From: Rikenellaceae bacterium
GTDB lineage: Bacteria; Bacteroidota; Bacteroidia; Bacteroidales; Rikenellaceae
Length of the DNA stretch: 64,000 nucleotides
Direction of reading: 5' to 3'
NCBI GenBank assembly: GCA_015059685.1
Contig: SUZW01000009.1
Location: 1-64,000 of the forward strand
In this document: piece after piece, positions 8,609 to 17,394 of the stretch
Position numbering within the stretch: the first letter of the stretch is position 1
How the letters are laid out: every line of letters starts with the position of its first letter
Position numbers and translations under genes: made by a program
Notes under the pieces: generated by a model
The model's database searches: none
Told to the model about the DNA's origin: nothing
Seen by the model: only the letters and a program-made list of their open reading frames with translations

Positions 8609-9751
8609 CTATCGCTTCGAGTACATCTCCTCGTAGTAGCGCTCGTAGTCGCCCGAGGTGATGTTCTCGAGCCACTCCTCGTTGTCGAGGTACCAGCGCA
8701 CGGTCTTTTCGATGCCCTCCTCGAACTGCAACGACGGCTCCCAGCCAAGCTCTCGTTGCAACTTCGACGAGTCTATAGCATAGCGCATATCGTGGCCGGC
8801 ACGGTCCGTAACATAGGTTATGAGGTCGAGCGACGCGCCCTCCTCATTACCCAGCAGGCGGTCCACCGTAGCAATCAGCACCTTGATAATATCTATATTC
8901 TTCCACTCGTTGAAGCCTCCGATATTGTAGGTCTCGGCCACCTCGCCCTTGTGGAATATGAGGTCTATAGCTCGAGCGTGGTCCTCGACATAGAGCCAAT
9001 CTCGCACATTCTCCCCCTTACCATATACAGGCAGCGGCTTGCGGTGACGGATATTGTTGATAAACAGCGGTATCAACTTCTCGGGAAATTGGTATGGACC
9101 ATAGTTGTTCGAGCAGTTCGTCACAATCGTCGGCATACCATAGGTGTCGTGGAAGGCACGCACGAAGTGGTCCGACGAGGCCTTGGCTGCCGAATATGGC
9201 GAGTGCGGGTTGTATGGGGTATCCTCATAGAAGAAGTCCTTACCATAGGCCAAGTGGTGCTCCGATGACGACGCTGTGGTCGTAAACGGAGGCTCAATGC
9301 CCTCGGGGTGTGTAAGTTCCAGGGCTCCATACACCTCATCTGTCGAGATGTGGTAGAAACGCTTGCCCTCAAACTTCTCGGGCAGGCTCTCCCAATAGAG
9401 CTTTGCCGCCTGCAAAAGCGAGAGTGTACCCATAACATTTGTGCGGGCAAAGGTAAATGGGTCTTTGATGCTTCTATCCACATGGCTCTCGGCCGCAAGG
9501 TGGATGATGCCATCGACCTTATGCTCCTGCATCAGGGCATAGACCGTGTCAAAATCGCAGATATCGGCCTTCACGAAGGTGTAGTTAGGCTCATTCTCGA
9601 TATCTTTGAGGTTGGCGAGGTTGCCTGCGTAGGTCAGCAGGTCGAGGTTGATGATGTGGTACTCGGGGTACTTGCGCACGAAGAGTCGTACTACATGCGA
9701 GCCAATAAAGCCGGCTCCACCCGTGATAATTATATTGCGTTTGAAGTTCAT
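8609..9751 (-). CDS. rfbB: dTDP-glucose 4,6-dehydratase
   Basis: Second step of dTDP-L-rhamnose synthesis: converts dTDP-glucose to dTDP-4-keto-6-deoxyglucose in the cytoplasm. The 380-residue SDR shows the Rossmann motif GGAGFIGSHV (about residues 11-20), STDEVYG with the catalytic Asp/Glu, and YSAAKASSDH carrying YxxxK. The protein is slightly longer than most RfbB (about 350) because of an insertion around the TTTASSSEHH segment. It is the last gene of the operon upxY-rfbA-rfbC-rfbD-rfbB and starts 6 bases after rfbD. Confidence 0.95.
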   Translation of the reverse strand: MNFKRNIIITGGAGFIGSHVVRLFVRKYPEYHIINLDLLTYAGNLANLKDIENEPNYTFVKADICDFDTVYALMQEHKVDGIIHLAAESHVDRSIKDPFTFARTNVMGTLSLLQAAKLYWESLPEKFEGKRFYHISTDEVYGALELTHPEGIEPPFTTTASSSEHHLAYGKDFFYEDTPYNPHSPYSAAKASSDHFVRAFHDTYGMPTIVTNCSNNYGPYQFPEKLIPLFINNIRHRKPLPVYGKGENVRDWLYVEDHARAIDLIFHKGEVAETYNIGGFNEWKNIDIIKVLIATVDRLLGNEEGASLDLITYVTDRAGHDMRYAIDSSKLQRELGWEPSLQFEEGIEKTVRWYLDNEEWLENITSGDYERYYEEMYSKR

Positions 9752-9757
9752 AGCTGT

Positions 9758-10615
9758 TTATTCGTTTAGGTTTTTGATACATTTTGCGAGTGATAGCTGC
9801 CAATGAGGTATCGTGATACCAAATGTAGCCTTAATCTTTGTCTTGTCGAGTACGGAGTAGTGTGGTCGTACCGCCTTTGCCGGGAACTCCTCGCTATGGC
9901 ACGGCTCGATATGACAAGCGGTGTTGCCACTCTGTCGTGCAATTTCGACGGCAAAGTCGTACCACGAGCATACCCCCTCGTTGGTGTAGTGATAGATGCC
10001 CACCTTGTCGGTCTGGCGACTCGTGATGATATGCACGATAGCCTCGGCAAGGTCTGCGGCATAGGTTGGAGTACCCACCTGGTCGAATACCACCTTGAGA
10101 GCGGGCTTCGTTGAGGTGAGTGAGCGCATCGTCTTGCAGAAGTTACGCCCAAACTCCGAGTAGAGCCACGCTGTGCGAATTATGATATAGCGACATCCCG
10201 ACTCCGCTGCGGCACGCTCACCTGCCAACTTTGTGCGACCATAGACTCCGAGTGGGGCGGTCTGCGCCTCCTCGGAGTATGGCACACAACCATCGCCACC
10301 AAAGACATAGTCGGTGGAGATATGTATGAGTGCGGCATTGTGCTTTGCACACGCTTGGGCGAGATTTGCTACTGCCGTGTGGTTTATCTTGTCGGCCGTA
10401 GCTTCGTCATCTTCGGCATTATCTACAGCGGTGTAGGCAGCGCAGTTCACCACCACATCTACTTCGTTCTCTGCAACGAAGCTCTCGACCGCTGCGGCAG
10501 ATGTTATATCGAGTTCGGCCACATCCGTAAAGATGTAATGGTCGCTGCTTGATGCGCTTTTGATGCGCATCTCGTTGCCAAGTTGGCCGTTAGCACCTGT
10601 GATAAGTATCGTCAT
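9758..10615 (-). CDS. rfbD: dTDP-4-dehydrorhamnose reductase
   Basis: Final step of dTDP-L-rhamnose synthesis, reducing dTDP-4-keto-L-rhamnose with NAD(P)H. The 285-residue protein begins MTILITGANGQLGNEM with the Rossmann glycine motif. It has STDYVFGGDG and the YGRTKLAGE (YxxxK) motif expected of RfbD/RmlD. It sits between rfbC (3 bases upstream) and rfbB. Confidence 0.94.
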   Translation of the reverse strand: MTILITGANGQLGNEMRIKSASSSDHYIFTDVAELDITSAAAVESFVAENEVDVVVNCAAYTAVDNAEDDEATADKINHTAVANLAQACAKHNAALIHISTDYVFGGDGCVPYSEEAQTAPLGVYGRTKLAGERAAAESGCRYIIIRTAWLYSEFGRNFCKTMRSLTSTKPALKVVFDQVGTPTYAADLAEAIVHIITSRQTDKVGIYHYTNEGVCSWYDFAVEIARQSGNTACHIEPCHSEEFPAKAVRPHYSVLDKTKIKATFGITIPHWQLSLAKCIKNLNE

Positions 10616-10618
10616 CGT

Positions 10619-11188
10619 TTAGTAGAGATTTTCGTTATAGTCAAACAACTCTTCGCACTCTGCAAGCAGAGGATGCGCCATATCCTTTGCCGAGAGGATG
10701 ACCTTGTCGGCAGGAATACGCCAGTCGATGCCTATTGCGGGGTCGTTCCACGCAATGGCACCCTCGCTCTGCGGAGCGTAGTAGTTGTCGCACTTGTATT
10801 GGAACACCGCCTTCTCGCTCAAGACAGCAAAGCCGTGGGCAAAGCCACGAGGTATGAAGAGCTGGCGATGGTTCTCGGCCGAGAGTTCTACGGCTACATA
10901 ACGCCCGAATGTGGGTGAGCCACGACGGATATCTACCGCAATATCGAGTACCGTACCCTCGACCACTCGCACCAGCTTACTCTGTGCGTGTGGTGGTCGC
11001 TGGAAGTGCAGACCTCGCACCACGCCATACGACGACTTCGACTCGTTGTCCTGCACAAAATGGGTGTTACACACCTTCTCGACAAACTCTCGCTCGGAGA
11101 AGGACTCGAAGAAGTAACCTCGTGAGTCCTCGAATATGCGGGGCTCGATAATCACAACCCCTTCGATATCACTCTTTATAACCTCCAT
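10619..11188 (-). CDS. rfbC: dTDP-4-dehydrorhamnose 3,5-epimerase
   Basis: Third step of dTDP-L-rhamnose synthesis (double epimerization at C3 and C5). The 189-residue cupin has the family signature VVRGLHFQRPPHAQSKLVRV (around residues 55-75) with the catalytic His region, followed by FIPRGFAHGF. Its ATG shares one base with the rfbA stop (TAATG), indicating translational coupling. Confidence 0.95.
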   Translation of the reverse strand: MEVIKSDIEGVVIIEPRIFEDSRGYFFESFSEREFVEKVCNTHFVQDNESKSSYGVVRGLHFQRPPHAQSKLVRVVEGTVLDIAVDIRRGSPTFGRYVAVELSAENHRQLFIPRGFAHGFAVLSEKAVFQYKCDNYYAPQSEGAIAWNDPAIGIDWRIPADKVILSAKDMAHPLLAECEELFDYNENLY

Positions 11189-12069
11189 TATCGGCTACTC
11201 TTAACAAGGTTAATCATATATTGTCCGTAGGCATTTTTGCGCATCGGCTCTGCCAGGCGGAGCAGGTCGTCGTCGGATATCCACCCCTTGCGCCACGCAA
11301 TCTCCTCGAGGCAAGCCACCTGTACGCCCTGTCGTGTCTCGATGACCTCGATGAAGCGTGATGCATCGAAGAGCGACTCTTGAGTACCGGTGTCGAGCCA
11401 CGCAAAGCCACGACCCATAACCTGCAACTTCAACTCGCCATCGGCACGGAAGCGGTCATTTACGGTTGTAATCTCCAACTCGCCACGAGCCGAAGGTTTG
11501 ATGTTCTTGGCTACCTCGACAACCTTGTTCGGGTAGAAGTATAGCCCCACTACGGCATAGTTCGATTTAGGCTCTGCGGGCTTCTCCTCGAGCGAGAGGA
11601 CATTGCCCTCCTCGTCTATCTCGGCTACACCGAAACGCTCGGGGTCGGGCACAGCATAACCGAAAATTGTGGCTTTGTGCTCCACTTCGGCAGTCTCGAC
11701 CGCCTTGCGCAACATACCCGAGAACCCCTGTCCGTAGAAGATGTTGTCACCCAGCACCAGGCAAGCCGAGTCGTTGCCAATAAACTTCTCGCCAATGATG
11801 AAGGCCTGCGCCAGACCATCGGGCGAAGGCTGCTCGGCATACTCGAAGTGTACGCCATAGTCCGAGCCGTCACCCAGCAGACGCTGAAATCCTGGCAGGT
11901 CGTGCGGTGTCGAGATAATGAGGATATCCCGAATACCGGCCAACATAAGTGTCGAGATAGGGTAATAGACCATCGGCTTATCGTAGATAGGCAGAAGCTG
12001 TTTTGATACCCCCTTCGTAATAGGGTAGAGGCGTGTGCCACTACCACCGGCAAGAACTATACCTTTCAT
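11188..12069 (-). CDS. rfbA: Glucose-1-phosphate thymidylyltransferase
   Basis: First step of dTDP-L-rhamnose synthesis: dTTP + glucose-1-phosphate to dTDP-glucose + PPi. The 293-residue length is standard, and the N-terminal signature [16 protein letters not shown] is followed by [12 protein letters not shown]. The order rfbA-rfbC-rfbD-rfbB follows the pathway except that the dehydratase is last. The gene begins 36 bases after the UpxY-like gene, whose promoter probably drives the operon. Confidence 0.96.
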   Translation of the reverse strand: MKGIVLAGGSGTRLYPITKGVSKQLLPIYDKPMVYYPISTLMLAGIRDILIISTPHDLPGFQRLLGDGSDYGVHFEYAEQPSPDGLAQAFIIGEKFIGNDSACLVLGDNIFYGQGFSGMLRKAVETAEVEHKATIFGYAVPDPERFGVAEIDEEGNVLSLEEKPAEPKSNYAVVGLYFYPNKVVEVAKNIKPSARGELEITTVNDRFRADGELKLQVMGRGFAWLDTGTQESLFDASRFIEVIETRQGVQVACLEEIAWRKGWISDDDLLRLAEPMRKNAYGQYMINLVKSSR

Positions 12070-12105
12070 ATTGAGTCAAAAATGGCTTATATGGTTTATA
12101 AATTT

Positions 12106-12636
12106 CTAATTGTCAATCTTCTCGAGCTCCTCTCTCTTTAGCTCCATTACGGCTGTGCAGACACCTTCGATGCGCACGGTGAAGCAGCGGGCTCGTCGCC
12201 CCTGTATCTTTATAAGTCGGCCCTCGACACCCTTCAATGCCCCTCGTGTTACACGCACCTTCTCGCCAACACGATGCTCTGCATCCTCGACCTCGGCTAC
12301 AACCTCACCGCCACTCTCGCAGAAGAGCATAAACTGCTCCATCTGCTCCGATGGCACCTCGATTGGGATGTTGCGGCCCTCCATGGGGCGGGTTATGTAG
12401 TGGAGGTAGTCGATTTTCGACTTTGCCTCCTGCACCATATCTTTGGTGCTATGCACGAAGATAAGGTCACGCACAATGGGTACAGTGCTGATTTTGACCC
12501 TGTGTCCACGCTTTGTCGAACATTGGTGTGTAGGCACAAAACTCTCCAAACCCCAGCTCTCGAGTTGCCGTTGTGCCATCATGTTGCGACCATAGGTCGC
12601 CCTCATTGCAAACCACTGTTCGTCGTTTTCAGCCAT
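12106..12636 (-). CDS. UpxY-like NusG-family transcription antiterminator
   Basis: A 176-residue NusG paralogue with an N-terminal NGN domain (EQWFAMRATYGRNMMAQRQL, about residues 6-25) and a C-terminal KOW-like segment (GEKVRVTRGALKGVEGRLIK, about residues 123-142). In Bacteroides, UpxY proteins are encoded first in capsule operons and let RNA polymerase pass terminators in the operon's own leader. Its position as the first gene of the rhamnose operon fits that role. It has no UpxZ partner gene next to it. The start codon lies only about 10 bases beyond a strong -7 box, so the mRNA has almost no leader. That leaves no room upstream for a UpxY-controlled leader terminator. Confidence 0.85.
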   Translation of the reverse strand: MAENDEQWFAMRATYGRNMMAQRQLESWGLESFVPTHQCSTKRGHRVKISTVPIVRDLIFVHSTKDMVQEAKSKIDYLHYITRPMEGRNIPIEVPSEQMEQFMLFCESGGEVVAEVEDAEHRVGEKVRVTRGALKGVEGRLIKIQGRRARCFTVRIEGVCTAVMELKREELEKIDN

Positions 12637-12645
12637 AATATATCA

Positions 12646-12676
12646 CAAATGTAGTAATATTTTTGTAGAAAGCAAA
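12646..12676 (-). promoter_or_regulatory. Promoter of upxY-rfb operon (TTTG-N19-TACATTTG)
   Basis: On the minus strand, a -33 TTTG (12673-12676) is separated by 19 bases from a -7 box TACATTTG (12646-12653). This matches the Bacteroidota housekeeping promoter exactly. The predicted start is only a few bases before the ATG at 12636. Confidence 0.85.
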
Positions 12677-12677
12677 G

Positions 12678-12698
12678 CCCCCGACATAAAAATCGGGG
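12678..12698 (-). terminator. Probable terminator of the antiporter transcript
   Basis: On the minus strand CCCCGA and TCGGGG arms flank an 8-9-base loop and are followed by a T-rich stretch (GCTTTGCTTTC). It lies directly upstream of and partly overlapping the upxY promoter, separating the two transcription units. Confidence 0.6.
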
Positions 12699-12732
12699 AC
12701 TAACACTTTTGAAATATCACTACGCCAACTAC

Positions 12733-14220
12733 TTAAAACTTTATGATATCCTCGACACCATACTCCTTGTAGTGGGCTTGCAACTCGTCGTTGCGATCCG
12801 AGAGTATCAGCAGCGTGTCACCAAGCTGTAGCGAGGTGTTGCCCTTTGGCACGAAGTAATCGCCATCGCGACAGACCATCACCACAAGCGTATTGTCGGG
12901 CAGAGCAACCTTGTTGAGGGTGTTGCCCTCCGAGAGCATCTGCTCGGTGATGCCAATCTCGGTAAATGCCGAGCGCACCTTGTCCTGAAGCGCATTCTGG
13001 AACTTGCTCTCCTTCTCCTTGAACGATAGGCCGAGGAGTTTTGCCATACTGCTGACGGTCGTGCCCTGCACGACGAGCGATATGATGGTCATGATGAACA
13101 CCACATTGAAGAGCAGCTCCGCCCCCTCAATCTTCTCGACCCAAGGGTATGTGGCAAAGATTATCGGCACGGCACCACGCAGTCCCACCCACGAGATGTA
13201 TGTTCGAGCCTGAAGCGAGAATTTGCGGAATGGCGCAAGACACAGGAATGTTGCCAATGGTCGTGCTATGAGTATAAGGAAAGCTCCCGCCACAGCACCA
13301 AGCAGTAGGGTGCGAGGCTCCACAGCCTTCTCCAAATCGACCAACAGACCGAGCATCAGGAACATTATGATCTGGAACAACCAGGTTATACCATCGAAGA
13401 ATGTATTTACCGTGCGCTTATTTACAAGCTTGTTGTTGCCGACGATAAGACCTGCTATATAGACTGCGAGGTAGCCGTTACCCTTCATAAGCGAGGTGAA
13501 CGAGAAGGTGAAGAATACAAACGCCAACAGCAATACCGAGTAGAGCGAGGCGTTGTCGATGCTTATCTTGTTTATAACCCACACGGCAATACGGCCAAAT
13601 ACAACACCTGCAAGTGCGCCTAAAGCCATCTGAACGATAAATACAACAATTGCATCGCCTACGCTTGTCGAGGCTCCGCCTTCGCTCAAGATGTTTATGA
13701 ACAGCACCACGAGAACATAGGCTGTAGGGTCATTCGAACCGGACTCCAACTCGAGCAGAGGTCGCATATTTTCGCCCAACCCTTGACGATGTGTTCGCAG
13801 AATGGAGAACACCGAAGCCGAGTCGGTCGAAGATATTGTTGCCGCCATCAGCAACGACAACGGTAGCGACAACTCGAAACCGATATAGGGTGCCGTGAAG
13901 TAGATGAAACTGCCGAGTGTTATGGCCGTGAGAAATACACCCACCGTGGCGAGTGTAACACCCGGAGCTATTACGGGGCGAATATCCGAGAACTTGGTAT
14001 CCATACCACCCGAAAATAGGATGATACAGAGCGAAACCATACCCACAAATTGTGTCAGCTCGGGGGAGTTGAACGACAAGATGTCGTAACCGAAGAAGAG
14101 TCCGACACCGAGGAAGAGGAGGAGAGCCGGAGCATTAAATCTGTATGCCACCTTGCCCGCCATCACCGCCACGAAGAGTAGTATGGCTCCAACAAGTAGG
14201 AAATGTTCTGCGTTTATCAT
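12733..14220 (-). CDS. Potassium/proton antiporter (CPA1/NhaP2-CvrA family) with C-terminal RCK_C domain
   Basis: A cation/proton antiporter of the inner membrane, probably exporting K+ (or Na+) for H+. About 12 hydrophobic segments fill residues 5-390, including the CPA motif region SSTDSASVFSILR and LELESGSNDPTA. The cytoplasmic C-terminus ends in a TrkA-C/RCK_C-like domain (NTSLQLGDTLLILSDRNDEL), as in NhaP2/CvrA. The ORF track starts at 14241, but that ATG lies inside a GCTAATG-type heptamer repeat. The ATG at 14220 gives a normal 495-residue protein and is preferred. Confidence 0.88.
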   Translation of the reverse strand: MINAEHFLLVGAILLFVAVMAGKVAYRFNAPALLLFLGVGLFFGYDILSFNSPELTQFVGMVSLCIILFSGGMDTKFSDIRPVIAPGVTLATVGVFLTAITLGSFIYFTAPYIGFELSLPLSLLMAATISSTDSASVFSILRTHRQGLGENMRPLLELESGSNDPTAYVLVVLFINILSEGGASTSVGDAIVVFIVQMALGALAGVVFGRIAVWVINKISIDNASLYSVLLLAFVFFTFSFTSLMKGNGYLAVYIAGLIVGNNKLVNKRTVNTFFDGITWLFQIIMFLMLGLLVDLEKAVEPRTLLLGAVAGAFLILIARPLATFLCLAPFRKFSLQARTYISWVGLRGAVPIIFATYPWVEKIEGAELLFNVVFIMTIISLVVQGTTVSSMAKLLGLSFKEKESKFQNALQDKVRSAFTEIGITEQMLSEGNTLNKVALPDNTLVVMVCRDGDYFVPKGNTSLQLGDTLLILSDRNDELQAHYKEYGVEDIIKF

Positions 14221-14230
14221 AATTTTATTG

Positions 14231-14260
14231 CCATTAGCCATTAGCTATTAGCCGTTAGCT
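14231..14260. repeat. GCTAATG-type heptamer tandem repeat
   Basis: About four 7-bp units (CCATTAG / CTATTAG variants) lie between the antiporter and phospholipase genes. The same unit recurs in many other gaps of the window (for example 17693, 36954, 40694, 47495, 49265, 54139, 59352 and 63257). Confidence 0.8.
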
Positions 14261-14277
14261 TTTTCGATTTTTCAATT

Positions 14278-15072
14278 CTAATAAAGTCCTAATTTATTGT
14301 TCATCAACGATATGCCGATGCGTATCTTGCAGTGGTAGCGGTCGTAGTCGAGCATCGTGTCGCCATATCCCGACGAAAATTGCACATAGAGCGACGGTAT
14401 CCAATCGCCTCGTTTTGCCATCTTCCATGCCGCCTCGAGCTGTATGTTGTAGTTGCGGAATATGTTGGATGGATTTACGAGTGCCGTGGCCGAAAAGCGG
14501 TCGTTGAGGGTGTGGTATGTCGCCCAGATGTGGAACACACCTCGGTAGTCGTAGTAGTCAAACATCGTGTCGTGGTCGTAGTATCCGTACCATATACGCC
14601 CACCAAATCGCCAATGCGAGAACGGCTCGTAGAGTACAGCCACGGTGGCGTAGTTGAACGAGCGTGAAAGTTCATCTTTCTGACCATTTGACTCGTGTTC
14701 GATACCGAACAATAGGCGAGTCTGCTCCGTTACCTGCCACGCAGCCCAGACACCCGGGTTGTAGGCCGTTTCACGGAACGGACACGACTCTTGGTAGATA
14801 TCCCATACGCTGTGCTGCGAGTATGTGAAGAAGATGTCGGCCTTACCTTTGATGTTCCACAATCGTAGGCCGAGGCTCAGTTGAAACTTTGCATCTGCCG
14901 AGTATTGCGATAGAGGCTTGTCGAGCGAAGCTCCCGTTGCAAAGTACGAGTTGCGCCACATACCGAATACGGGGTAGCGACTCTTGGGCTTTACGACAAG
15001 ACTATCTGCGCTTTCAGCACTTGCCGAAAGAGCAAATATCGACGCTAATATTATCGCAAAAAGCCTTCTCAT
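14278..15072 (-). CDS. pldA: Outer membrane phospholipase A (OMPLA/PldA family)
   Basis: A 264-residue outer membrane beta-barrel esterase that hydrolyses phospholipids misplaced in the outer leaflet. A signal peptide (residues 1-19, ending ASA) precedes the barrel. The catalytic signature EHESNGQ places His126 and Ser128, and Asn140 in LSRSFN completes the triad. The His-Asn spacing of 14 residues is the same as in E. coli OMPLA (His142, Ser144, Asn156). Aromatic-rich alternating segments and the C-terminal MNNKLGLY fit a beta-barrel. It is likely cotranscribed with the TonB-like gene 18 bases upstream. An ordinary annotation pipeline might label it hypothetical, but the triad argues otherwise. 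Confidence 0.85.
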   Translation of the reverse strand: MRRLFAIILASIFALSASAESADSLVVKPKSRYPVFGMWRNSYFATGASLDKPLSQYSADAKFQLSLGLRLWNIKGKADIFFTYSQHSVWDIYQESCPFRETAYNPGVWAAWQVTEQTRLLFGIEHESNGQKDELSRSFNYATVAVLYEPFSHWRFGGRIWYGYYDHDTMFDYYDYRGVFHIWATYHTLNDRFSATALVNPSNIFRNYNIQLEAAWKMAKRGDWIPSLYVQFSSGYGDTMLDYDRYHCKIRIGISLMNNKLGLY

Positions 15073-15090
15073 AAAACCTAACCAAATCTG

Positions 15091-15906
15091 CTACTGCGGA
15101 ATAAATATATAAGTTATCGTTCCTTGTTGTCTTGCAGGGGCGGAGTTGTTGATGTCGAAGCGGGAGTTGCGTGCCGACTCCACGGCTGTCTGACGCATAC
15201 ATTCGTCGCCACCACTCTCGACCCACGCCTGCGTAACCTCGCCACGCTGATTTACTATGATTGCGACAATAACCTCGCCACCACCCTCGCATCGGTAGGC
15301 GGGTTTTACGAGATGACGGCTGTAGCGAGTAGGATTTTTGAGCGAGAAGCTCACCGTTACGGTGCCTTTGCGCTTGACATCCTTGTTTGTGTTATCGCCC
15401 TTGCCGTTGTCACGCTCCTGTCCTATGGCGTTAGCCTCGCGCAGCCCTCGCTCGTAGGCCTCACGATTGGCCTTGCGCTCACGCTCGGTTGCCTCGGCTG
15501 CCGCATTCAACTCGGCAACATCGGTGCCCTTCTCGTCTTCGAGGTTCTCGTTTAGGGCGTTTTCGTTTGAGGCGGTGTTGCGTATCGAGTTCCAATCTAT
15601 CTCGCTATTTTTGCGACGCACCTCCTCGAGGAGTCTGTCACGCTCATCCTCGAGCAGCTCCACGGCTCCGAGGTCTACGTACATCGTGTCGGAGGCGGCT
15701 CGTTTCGAGGCACCTATCTTTGTCACCACAAAGGCTATCGAGAGCACAAGGAAGAAGATAACGGTCACACATAGGCCGATACGATTGTCGTATATCCAAC
15801 TCATCGTGTCGGTGCGACGATTATCAAACGGCAGCCTAAGACGCTCTCGACGAGGTTTTGGCTTTGGCTGAGGAGCCTTCTGCGGTGTGTCGTTATGCTG
15901 TTTCAT
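15091..15906 (-). CDS. TonB-family energy transducer-like protein
   Basis: A 271-residue inner-membrane-anchored protein. After a basic, proline-rich cytoplasmic N-terminus, one transmembrane segment (IGLCVTVIFFLVLSIAFVVT) is followed by a charged periplasmic coil (ERDRLLEEVRRKNSEIDW, then a Glu/Ala/Arg-rich part). A C-terminal TonB-like domain contains GGGEVIVAIIVNQRGEVTQA. It probably transmits proton-motive energy to outer membrane receptors, though no receptor or ExbB/D is nearby. The ORF track begins at a GTG at 15930, but a TACTTTTG promoter box covers that position, so the ATG at 15906 is preferred. Confidence 0.82.
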   Translation of the reverse strand: MKQHNDTPQKAPQPKPKPRRERLRLPFDNRRTDTMSWIYDNRIGLCVTVIFFLVLSIAFVVTKIGASKRAASDTMYVDLGAVELLEDERDRLLEEVRRKNSEIDWNSIRNTASNENALNENLEDEKGTDVAELNAAAEATERERKANREAYERGLREANAIGQERDNGKGDNTNKDVKRKGTVTVSFSLKNPTRYSRHLVKPAYRCEGGGEVIVAIIVNQRGEVTQAWVESGGDECMRQTAVESARNSRFDINNSAPARQQGTITYIFIPQ

Positions 15907-15929
15907 TACTTTAGGGGTAAATGGTGTCA

Positions 15930-15937
15930 CAAAAGTA
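15930..15937 (-). promoter_or_regulatory. -7 box TACTTTTG for the tonB-pldA operon
   Basis: A TAnnTTTG match on the minus strand, 24 bases upstream of the preferred ATG. No convincing -33 TTTG is seen. It is divergent from the lpxC promoter. Confidence 0.55.
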
Positions 15938-15958
15938 GTAAATTTCGGGAAAAATAAC

Positions 15959-15966
15959 TATCTTTG
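15959..15966 (+). promoter_or_regulatory. -7 box TATCTTTG for lpxC-fabZ
   Basis: A perfect TAnnTTTG box 39 bases before the lpxC-fabZ start; no clear -33 element at the usual spacing. Confidence 0.6.
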
Positions 15967-16005
15967 CGTGTTATTAAATACTTAAATAACTAAAAAACAG
16001 ATAAA

Positions 16006-17394
16006 ATGTCAGATAGACAAAATACTCTTGGTGCCTCGATATCCTTTACGGGTAAGGGTTTGCATACGGGCTTGCAGGTCGAGATGACCGTGCATCCGGC
16101 ACCGGAAAACCACGGTATAATTTTTCGCCGTGTAGATCTCGAGGGTGAGCCTACGGTTGAGGCTCTCTGCGATAATGTCACCGACACCTCCCGAGGTACA
16201 ACCATCGAGCGAGGCAAGGCGAGGGTGAGCACCATCGAACATATCATGTCTGCCTTGTGGACACTTGGCGTGGATAATGCGTTAGTGGATATAAATGCTC
16301 CCGAGACTCCGATTATGGATGGCTCGGCTCGAGAGTATGTTGCCGAGATAGCACGAGTGGGTGTTGTCGAGCAGAAAGCACTGCGCAACTACTACGAGGT
16401 GACCGAGAAGCAGGTCTTTGCCATCCCCGAGAAGGGTGTGATGCTGGCCATCTATCCAAACGAGGAGTTCTCGGCATCGGTGCATATCGACTTCAACTCG
16501 AAGGTTATTGGCAACCAATACGCAACATTCGTTCCCGGGGATAACTACTCCGAGAAGATTGCTCCGTGCCGCACCTTCGTCTTTCTGCACGAGGTGGAGA
16601 TGCTGGCCGCAGCCGGCCTTATCAAGGGCGGTGATGTCGATAACGCTATCGTGGTTGTAGAGAACCCGGTGAGCGACGAGCAGCTACAGCACCTCTCGGC
16701 ACTCTTTAATAAGCGTGATATCCGTGTTACGGGCGGTTATCTGAACAACTTGGAGCTGCGTTTCCAGAACGAGATGGCTCGCCACAAGTTGCTCGACCTG
16801 CTTGGTGACTTCGCTCTGCTTGGTCGTCGTATCAAGGGTGCCGTGTTCGCTATGCGCCCGGGCCACTACGCCAACACCGAGTTTATGAAGCAGATATATA
16901 AGACTATCCGCCAGGAGGGTGTGAAACCTCGCTTCAAGTACGATTGCCGTAAGGCTCCGGTCTATGATATCAACGCTATACGCTCGATGCTGCCACACCG
17001 TTTTCCGTTTATATTGGTCGATAGGGTCTTCCACATGGACGAGAACTCGATAGCAAGTGTCAAGCAGGTTACAATCAACGAGCCGTTCTTTCAGGGTCAC
17101 TTCCCGAATGAGCCGGTTATGCCGGGAGTACTTATCGTCGAGGCTATGGCGCAGACTTCGGGTCTGCATGTGCTGTCGCAGGTTGAGGACCCGTCGCAAT
17201 ACTCGACCTACTTCCTGCGTATCGACAATGTGCGATTTAAGCGCAAGATTGTACCTGGCGATACGATGCAGATAGAGTGCCTGTTGCTTGAGCCTGTACG
17301 CCGAGGCTTGGCAAATGTAGAGTGCCGAGCATTTGTGGGTGATACACTCGCTTGCGAGGCGACGATAATGGCGCAAATTGTCAAAAACAAGTAA
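16006..17394 (+). CDS. lpxC-fabZ: Bifunctional LpxC deacetylase / FabZ dehydratase
   Basis: A fused lipid A and fatty-acid enzyme of 462 residues, typical of Bacteroidota. The N-terminal LpxC domain (about 1-305) deacetylates UDP-3-O-acyl-GlcNAc. It begins QNTLGASISFTGKGLHTG and shows STIEHIMSAL and GPH-type metal-site regions such as GRRIKGAVFAMRPGHYANTE. The C-terminal FabZ domain (about 320-462) dehydrates 3-hydroxyacyl-ACP, with the hot-dog signature LPHRFPFILVDRV and GHFPNEPVMPGVLIVEAMAQ. The fusion couples lipid A initiation to fatty acid elongation. LpxA follows, but only after a 347-base repeat-filled gap. Confidence 0.96.
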   Translation: MSDRQNTLGASISFTGKGLHTGLQVEMTVHPAPENHGIIFRRVDLEGEPTVEALCDNVTDTSRGTTIERGKARVSTIEHIMSALWTLGVDNALVDINAPETPIMDGSAREYVAEIARVGVVEQKALRNYYEVTEKQVFAIPEKGVMLAIYPNEEFSASVHIDFNSKVIGNQYATFVPGDNYSEKIAPCRTFVFLHEVEMLAAAGLIKGGDVDNAIVVVENPVSDEQLQHLSALFNKRDIRVTGGYLNNLELRFQNEMARHKLLDLLGDFALLGRRIKGAVFAMRPGHYANTEFMKQIYKTIRQEGVKPRFKYDCRKAPVYDINAIRSMLPHRFPFILVDRVFHMDENSIASVKQVTINEPFFQGHFPNEPVMPGVLIVEAMAQTSGLHVLSQVEDPSQYSTYFLRIDNVRFKRKIVPGDTMQIECLLLEPVRRGLANVECRAFVGDTLACEATIMAQIVKNK

